64,000 bases of DNA from Sphaerulina vaccinii. Lineage: Eukaryota; Ascomycota; Dothideomycetes; Mycosphaerellales; Mycosphaerellaceae. The position numbers and the translations under genes were made by a program. The stretch lies in NCBI GenBank assembly GCA_022570795.1, contig JAKUDP010000014.1, positions 1,426,001 through 1,490,000 on the forward strand, read 5' to 3'. This document shows, one piece after another, positions 57,262 through 64,000 of the stretch. The number at the start of each line of letters is the position of its first letter. Position 1 is the stretch's first letter. Below the pieces are notes generated by a model that did not search any database, had not been told where the DNA came from, and saw nothing but the letters and a program-made list of their open reading frames with translations.

Positions 57262-59292
57262 ATGGCCTCCTGGTTTGGAAACGCGGCCAACGCTGAGCTG
57301 GATGCTCAAATTGAACGCGCCACAGCCAGCTCGCTCGAGGATATCGCCCTCAACCTCGAAATCAGCGATGTGATCCGCAGCAAGACGGTACAGCCTAAGG
57401 AGGCTATGCGCAGTCTTAAGCGTCGCATCGGCCACAAGAATCCGAATGTACAGCTGGCTGCCCTCTCCCTCACCGACACATGTGTCAAGAACGGCGGCTC
57501 CCACTTCCTGGCTGAAATCGCCAGCCGGGAGTTTGTCGACAATCTGACCAGAATCTTGCGGGCGGGCTCTACTTCCACTATAACCACCAACAGCGACGTC
57601 CAAGCGCGTATCCTTGAACTGCTGCAGAACTGGGCGGCCGCTGCCCAGAATCGAGACAGCTTGACCTACCTTTCCGAGACGTACCGCACTCTCCAGCACG
57701 AAGGCTTCCAGTTTCCGCCACGCCAGGAAGTCGCCAGCAGCATGTTCGATTCATCTGCACCTCCTGAATGGGCTGACAGCGATGTGTGTATGCGCTGTCG
57801 TGAGAAGTTTACCTTCACGAATCGCAAACACCACTGCCGCAATTGCGGAAACGTCTTCTGTGGAACCTGCTCGAGCAAGAGCTTACCCTTACCACACTTG
57901 GGTATCATGCAGCCCGTGCGCGTGGACGATGGCTGCTATGCTAAGCTGACTGCTAAGAGTCAAGTTGCTCCTGAATTGCAGAGTCCTGGTGCAAGCAAGA
58001 GGACGTTGTGGCAAGCTTCTGGCATGGGTGCGAATGACAGTGGTGCAGAAAGAATGCAGCCACGAGGCGCTCGAGTGACGGACGATAGCTTCGATGCGGA
58101 TCTGAAGCGCGCCCTAGAAATGAGCTTGGAAGAGAGTAAAGGACATACTGGCGCAGGGTACGTGTCACAGCGAGAAGCGGGAGCTGAAAGAACGGGAAGC
58201 ACGCAGGCGGTGCCTCAACGGACTTCTTCTGTTGCACATACCAATGGAACGAGCAAAAGCAAGTCGTCAGCCACGCAGGCAGCTCCAGCAGGAGAGGATG
58301 AAGATGCAGATCTCAAGGCAGCCATAGCAGCCAGTCTGCAGGATATGGAGGCACAGAAGACGAGGCATGCTCGGGAGCTGAAGGAACAGGCATCTTCATC
58401 ATCAGCACCAGCGCAGTACAAGCCCCATAACCAGTTTGGACTGACGCCAGTAGAAGCTGAGAACATCAATCTCTTCTCAACGCTGGTAGATCGACTGCAG
58501 CATCAGCCTCCAGGCACCATATTGCGCGAGCCTCAAATACAAGAGCTCTACGAGAGTATTGGGACTCTCCGCCCAAAGCTGGCACGCACCTATGGAGAGA
58601 CAATGAGCAAGCACGATACACTACTGGATCTGCACTCCAAGCTCGCGACTGTAGTGCGTTACTATGATCGAATGCTGGAAGAACGTATGGCAAGTGCCTA
58701 CAACTCGAGCAGATACGGTGGCGTCCAGCAACGACACAGCATGTATCCTCAACTGGGCGCTCAGCCAGGCGTGGAAGGCTACTATACAGCCGGTCCGCCG
58801 CCAATGGACGACTATGCGCAGTCGACATATCATGGTGCCTATCCTGAGCAACAGCAGCAGCAGTCGGCGCCATATCCATCGTTCGACAGATCGCGAGTCT
58901 CTACATACGATACGAAACCGCCGGAGGCTTCGTACTACGCAGCTCCGCAGCAATCATATCAACCTCAACCACAGTCTGCTCCGCCCGAGCATCTGAGCTC
59001 GCCCGTCCGACAGCCTCACATGCACAATCCGCAGTCGAGCTCTATATCGCAGATATCTGACCCAGCTGGGTACTACAACGAGCAATACTCGGATCCTCCG
59101 ATGCAGGCACAGCCGCCACCAGCACAACATCAACAGCAGCAACAAATGCCGCCACCGGCTCTACAGCGGCAGCCTTCGCAGCCTACACAGCCCTACTACC
59201 AACAGCATGCGCCAATACCGCAACAGCCAGTGTTTCCTAGCGCTCCGCAGCATGCGCTACCCGTGAAAGAAGAGAGCTTGATAGAGCTGTAG
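57262..59292 (+). CDS. VPS27: Vps27, ESCRT-0 subunit
   Basis: A single exon of 676 residues. A VHS domain (about 1-150) is followed by a FYVE finger (170-230) with W170, the PI3P-binding motif RKHHCRNCG (188-196) and paired cysteines. Two ubiquitin-interacting motifs are DADLKRALEMSLEES (278-292) and DADLKAAIAASLQDM (348-362). A helical core-complex segment (about 395-470) should bind Hse1. The tail is Gln/Pro/Tyr-rich and carries PSAP, a Vps23/Tsg101-binding late motif, close to the terminal ESLIEL, which resembles a clathrin box. Vps27 gathers ubiquitinated cargo on PI3P-positive endosomes and recruits ESCRT-I. The stop codon is only about 100 bp from AT-rich, RIP-like DNA. Confidence 0.95.
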   Translation: MASWFGNAANAELDAQIERATASSLEDIALNLEISDVIRSKTVQPKEAMRSLKRRIGHKNPNVQLAALSLTDTCVKNGGSHFLAEIASREFVDNLTRILRAGSTSTITTNSDVQARILELLQNWAAAAQNRDSLTYLSETYRTLQHEGFQFPPRQEVASSMFDSSAPPEWADSDVCMRCREKFTFTNRKHHCRNCGNVFCGTCSSKSLPLPHLGIMQPVRVDDGCYAKLTAKSQVAPELQSPGASKRTLWQASGMGANDSGAERMQPRGARVTDDSFDADLKRALEMSLEESKGHTGAGYVSQREAGAERTGSTQAVPQRTSSVAHTNGTSKSKSSATQAAPAGEDEDADLKAAIAASLQDMEAQKTRHARELKEQASSSSAPAQYKPHNQFGLTPVEAENINLFSTLVDRLQHQPPGTILREPQIQELYESIGTLRPKLARTYGETMSKHDTLLDLHSKLATVVRYYDRMLEERMASAYNSSRYGGVQQRHSMYPQLGAQPGVEGYYTAGPPPMDDYAQSTYHGAYPEQQQQQSAPYPSFDRSRVSTYDTKPPEASYYAAPQQSYQPQPQSAPPEHLSSPVRQPHMHNPQSSSISQISDPAGYYNEQYSDPPMQAQPPPAQHQQQQQMPPPALQRQPSQPTQPYYQQHAPIPQQPVFPSAPQHALPVKEESLIEL

Positions 59293-59389
59293 CATTATAT
59301 CTGCATATACTTGGCTATCGATAGACTCTGCTCGTTCGTATACTATAGCGTGCTCTACTTTGGCTTCTTCAAGCCTACTCCTATATCTA

Positions 59390-59853
59390 TAACATTTCTA
59401 ACTATATAAACTAGCTAACTGCCTAAACCCCTTTAGTAGAGGCCTATACTCTATATAGGTAAGGATTGGATATTATAGTTAGAGTAGTAAATTATAAATA
59501 TAATAAAAAGAAGTATAGTAGGTTTAGGTATTTATAAATATTAGTATAGAGATATTCTATTAGTAAATATATAAGATAAGTATAGTTTTAGCCTAAGAGA
59601 GGCTTTGCAACTATACTAAGATAACTAAAGCTCTTTGTTATAGAGTAACTACTAACTATAGCTAGGTTCCTAAAATTAAAATTACTATCTAAAATAGAAC
59701 CTACTTTCTTCTTTTTATAATATTTATTATAATATTTTTATTTCTTATAAACAATTAATAATTTATTAGTTACTACTACTTCTATATACGACCTATATTA
59801 TAATTATTTATTACTTTAATTACCTACTCTAGTACTATACTATATAGAATATA

Positions 59854-59894
<41 letters not shown>

Positions 59895-62800
59895 TAGCTC
59901 GTTTACTTTATTATATAGCTTTTAGGCCTAATAGAATAGTTTTATAATAAATCTACTACTTTATTAAGCGCTCGACTATACTCTAAGATAATAGGCTACT
60001 CGATATATCTATAGTTACTACTACTACCTAGTACTTAACTAACCTACTATCTACTAATAAATAGTACTCGATTCTAGCTATAATTAAATATTTAGCTTTT
60101 ATTATATTATACTCTTATAGATATTTTAAAGCTAGTAAGTATTACTATATATATAGTATAAGCTAGTAGATCTACTAGAACTATAAAGGAATTTTCTAAA
60201 ATAGATAATAACTATCTAAGAAGTAGAAACTTCTTCTTATATACTATATTTAAAAAATATAAATTTATTAAATTATATTATTATATATATTCTAAATAGC
60301 TAGATAGAAACTAAATATACTTATAAAAGTAGCTTAATTTTTTTCTACTTAGCTATATTTAATAAATAGAACTTAAAAATATTTTTCTATTTATAGAAGT
60401 AAAAAACAAAATCGAGCTATAGAAGTAGTAATTACTAAAGTAGCTCGATACTTCTATTTATAGTTTTAGATAGGCGCTATAGCTATTTTTTTAAGTTAGA
60501 AAAGACTTAATAGAATATACTAGCTATAAAAATAAAAACTCTAAAAATCTATATATTAAACTTTTTTAGTTCTAGCCTATATAATAATCTATATAGACTT
60601 TTAGTAGCTATAATAAGTTTCTAATACTACTAAATTCTATACTATCTATAGTAGAATAAATAGTAGTAGAACTAAATATCTTTAGCCTATCTAGATCTAT
60701 CTAGTTATAATAGCTATTTTTATAATATCTACTATTATATAGAAGTAGTTAATAAACTATTATAGATATTCTAGATAGTAATAATACTATAGAGAATAAG
60801 AATTCTAAATTAGTAATTAAAGCTATCTAAAAATATAAAGTAGAAAAGAAAAAAAAGAAATATATTTTTAGTATTATATAGAATATAAATAGAAAATAAG
60901 CTAATCTAGAATATTTTAATAGATCTATTCGACTCTACTATAATAGTAGTATAGATATAGATTTTCTAGACTTACTAGTAGATAAAATATTTATTAATTA
61001 TACTACTTATTCTACTAACTTCGAAAGTAATATAAAAGATATTTTCTACTTACTTAACTTATAAGCTTTCTAATATACTAATATAATTTAGAGAAATAAG
61101 CTAGATAGTAGTATAATCTATAACTTTAGATATAGTAGAAGAAGCTAGCTAGAAGAAATTAAAGCTAAATAGAAGATAACTATAATAGAAGAATATAATA
61201 CTAGTATAACTAATAGCCTAGAAAAAGAAAGTATAGTACTACTAGTTTTTTAAAAAAAGAGTAAAGCTACTTAGATACTTTCTTACCTATACTTATACTT
61301 AGTAGATTCAAATAGACTCTAATATAAAGCTATCTAAAAATAACTTAATATAGTAGGTTAATAGGCTAGTTAAAAGGCTAACTAATTAACTAGTTAGAAA
61401 AATATAAAAACCTATTTAAAAACTAAGAATATAGTACTAGTTAAGCTAGCTTATCTAGTTTGTAAGTTTAGAAAGTATAAGTATATATATAAACTATATA
61501 AGTAGATAGAATAAAAAGACTTTAATACCTATATTAAGTAATACTAGAAAAATAGTAATAAAAAACTAAATTAACTACTACTCTAGATCTAACTACTATT
61601 AGATATTTTAAAGCTAGTTAAAACTAAAAAAGTACCTATATCTAATTTATAATAAGAATATTTATACTTAGAACTATAAAAGTATAAACTAACTCTATTT
61701 CTATTAATAGAGAATAAAAATATTATAGAGTAAATAATATATACTATAGATAGGCTCTATTAACTTTATATACTTTATCTATTATAATAAAAGCTAGAAA
61801 TAGATTTAGTATACTATAAGTTACTTTAAAGTCTATAATACTAAGAATTTAATTATAAAAGTAATAAGTTACTTATATAAATAGTTAGATACTCTATATA
61901 GAGCTAACTTAGTATATAAGTATCTATTCTATAATTTTAATATTCTATAATAAAATATATAAGAAAATCTAGATACTATAAATATAGAAATTATATATTA
62001 TAAAAAAAAAAAAATTATAACTAATATATATATAAAAAATATATAATAACTTACTTAACATAGATAGCTAGTAGTTAATAGGCTATAATATAAATATAAT
62101 AAAGCTTAGAGAAAAAAAAAGTAATATAATATAAAAATAATATTTTTAAAAATATTACTATTTTATAATAAAAAGTTTAAATTCTAAAAACTAGTATTAG
62201 TAAAAGCTAGTAATAATAGTAAGCTACTATTAATAGATTAAAAAGTAAGTATAACTAGATATAGAAGAAACTTATATATAAACAAGCTTTATATAAAGAT
62301 AATAAATAAGTTATATTATAAATATATAATATAGTTTAGAGCTAGAAAAATAAAATTATATAACTTAAAAAATAGCTCGATAATACTAAAAAAGAAGAAA
62401 GTATCTTCTATATAGAAATTACTTTTTTTAAATAATACTTCTATAACTAGCCTAGTATACTACCTATAGTACTTATTATATAAATATCTACTTTATATAG
62501 AAAGCTTAATAAAGTATACTAGAAATAGATTAATAATATAGATACTATAATATATATTACTAGTAGTATACTAATAAAAGTAGAACTATTCGAAGCTCTA
62601 TAGCAAGCCTAGTATATACCTTTATATATACCTTATAGCTAGTCTAGATAACTATAATCTACTTTATATAGTAGTACTTAAAATAAGTCTAGATAGGCTT
62701 CTCTATAAGTACTATAGTAGATATATACTAATCTATTTACTAATTAGTTACTTTTAATATAAATATACTAGTATAATAGAAATATAGTACTACTACCTCG

Positions 62801-64000
62801 GCCTAATCTAAACCTATATATAGAACTAGTTATTATTCCTAGTATATATCTATAAGTACTAGCTCGAGTAATATCTCAAGCTCTTTTATAAAAAGTATTA
62901 CTAGTATCTATCTTTATACTATAGTAATAGACTACTAAAATAGAATATAAGTATTATTCTAATAAAGTTATAGTTAAGAAGCCGAAGCTATAGTCTAGTA
63001 TAGAAAATAATAAAATTAGCTTTCTAGAATAGATTTATAGAATATAAATATATTTCTAGAAAATTTTCTACTATTATAACTTAGAACTTTATAAGCTATA
63101 AGCTTTTATTTTAAATACTATAGAAGAAGCTTTTAAAGGTATTAAGTATTAAATACTAAGTAACTTTATAGAAAGAATATCTAGAAGAGCTTAAAAGTTA
63201 CTATAGAAATAAAGTATTTAAAAAAGAACTTAGTAAATAGTAGTTTATAGCTTTAAAAATAAAGAAAAACTAGAAAATTTAAAAGTTCTAGTTAGAGTTC
63301 TAGAAAGTATTATAATAGATAGGCTTTAATAATACTATACTAGTTATATACCTTTATAGTATACTAAATAAGTACTAGTAGAAAGAAGTTAAATTCCTCG
63401 AATTTACTAAGTCTAATAATATAGTTAAGTATATCTATAAGCTAGAAGTTTATAAATAGAGTAAGAAAGTTTTTAATATAAATAACTAAGCTAAAGCTAG
63501 AAGTAGTCGAGCAAACCGAGCTTTAATAATACTATTATAATATACTAGAAACTCGAACTTAGAATTAGAGTTAGAGTTAGAATAAGTATATATAATAAAG
63601 TCTATAAATAAGAACTCTAAGCTTTAATACTTTAATAATCTAAACTAAAAGCTAAAATATAGTTATAATTAGAATACTATAAATTAGAAGTATATTCTAC
63701 TTATACTATTAGACTTTAAGTAATTAGAAAACTTAGTATATTATATATACTAGAAGTTAGGCTATTAATATAATAGTAAAAACTACCTATTCTAGAAATT
63801 TAAATATAAGTAACTAGCTAGAGTTTGACAAAATAGAATAAATATTAAAAAAACTAAAAAAAACTTTTAGCTACTTAATATATTTAATAATTTTAAAATT
63901 AATAAAAATAAAAGTAGACTAGAACTTAGCTTCGAATTAGAAGAAAATAAGTAGTTCTAGTTTAGAGTATAGAACTAGAACTAATTAATAAAGATACTAA
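59390..64000. mobile_element. AT-rich, RIP-like remnant of repetitive DNA
   Basis: From about 59390 to the right edge the base composition changes sharply. The sequence is mostly A/T with C almost only in CT and G almost only in AG. CpA and TpG dinucleotides are nearly absent (I noticed roughly a dozen in 4.6 kb) while TpA is everywhere. This is the fingerprint of repeat-induced point mutation, which turns CpA into TpA on both strands of duplicated DNA. All six frames are full of stops, so no protein remains readable. A retrotransposon origin is likely by analogy with other Dothideomycetes, but I find no terminal repeats, primer-binding site or domain that would prove a class. It continues beyond the window. 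Confidence 0.8.
59854..59894. repeat. (TAC)n microsatellite
   Basis: About 13 uninterrupted TAC units inside the AT-rich tract. Most likely it arose or expanded after the surrounding DNA was mutated. Confidence 0.9.

Noticed and set aside
59854..59894. TAC repeat as a CRISPR-like or centromeric array
   Set aside because: It is a simple trinucleotide run with no spacers and no larger repeat unit.
63300..63850. Possible gag-like coding remnant in the AT-rich tract
   Set aside because: Mentally reversing stop codons gives Gln-rich strings in more than one frame, with no zinc knuckle or other domain; assignment would be guesswork.

Overview
The window is nuclear DNA of a filamentous ascomycete. 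Genes are dense and sit on both strands. Introns are short (about 45-80 bp) with GT..AG ends and CTAAC/CTGAC-like branch sites. The set of fungal proteins (AreA, PalC, HbrB, Dbf2-type kinase, Vps27, Doa4-type protease) and an AT-rich tract that looks saturated by repeat-induced point mutation (RIP) fit a Dothideomycete, perhaps Mycosphaerellales. That placement rests on family knowledge and on an introner-like intron family, not on a database search.

Layout. 1-1433: 5' part of a Ser/Pro-rich gene running off the left edge. 3070-3752: small zinc-finger protein. 3972-6004: flavin monooxygenase. 6588-7819 and 8121-10201: a divergent pair, TMEM115-like membrane protein and LisH-WD40 protein. 10293-11929 and 12208-12651: a divergent pair, F-box protein and Ctf8. 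13549-15481: cytochrome P450 with seven exons. 15752-17680: a 104-residue protein and a mitochondrial dehydrogenase kinase, same strand and same reading frame, only 12 nt apart. 18212-20209 onward: a divergent mitochondrial pair, PheRS and a dicarboxylate-type carrier. 21836-24596: Sec61 alpha and a small DUF1772-like membrane protein. 24879-28985: HbrB (TORC2) and mitochondrial GrpE. 29730-33005: GPI-type lysophospholipase and amidohydrolase. 33526-38598: esterase and Gyp5-type TBC protein. 39374-43066: PalC and a 2-oxoglutarate oxygenase. 43386-51719: Dbf2/Sid2 kinase and the nitrogen regulator AreA, divergent across 3.3 kb. 52139-53108: dienelactone hydrolase. 53558-59292: Doa4-type ubiquitin protease and Vps27, head to head. 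About 59390-64000: AT-rich, stop-filled, RIP-like DNA with no intact gene.

Functional links. Vps27 (ESCRT-0 cargo recognition) and Doa4 (cargo deubiquitination) share one 536 bp divergent promoter and act on the same endosomal pathway. PalC (BRO1 domain) belongs to the ESCRT-linked pH pathway. HbrB and AreA are nutrient-signalling proteins, but their proximity looks incidental. The oxidative enzymes (flavin monooxygenase, P450, 2OG oxygenase) are scattered among housekeeping genes and do not form a biosynthetic cluster.

The most notable observations are three related, hairpin-forming introns in the Gyp5-type gene, the in-frame TGA-C junction between the dehydrogenase kinase and a small downstream ORF, and 5- and 6-nt micro-exons that split functionally essential codons. 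All exon borders were inferred by eye from splice motifs, reading-frame continuity and family alignments held in memory; there is no transcript evidence.
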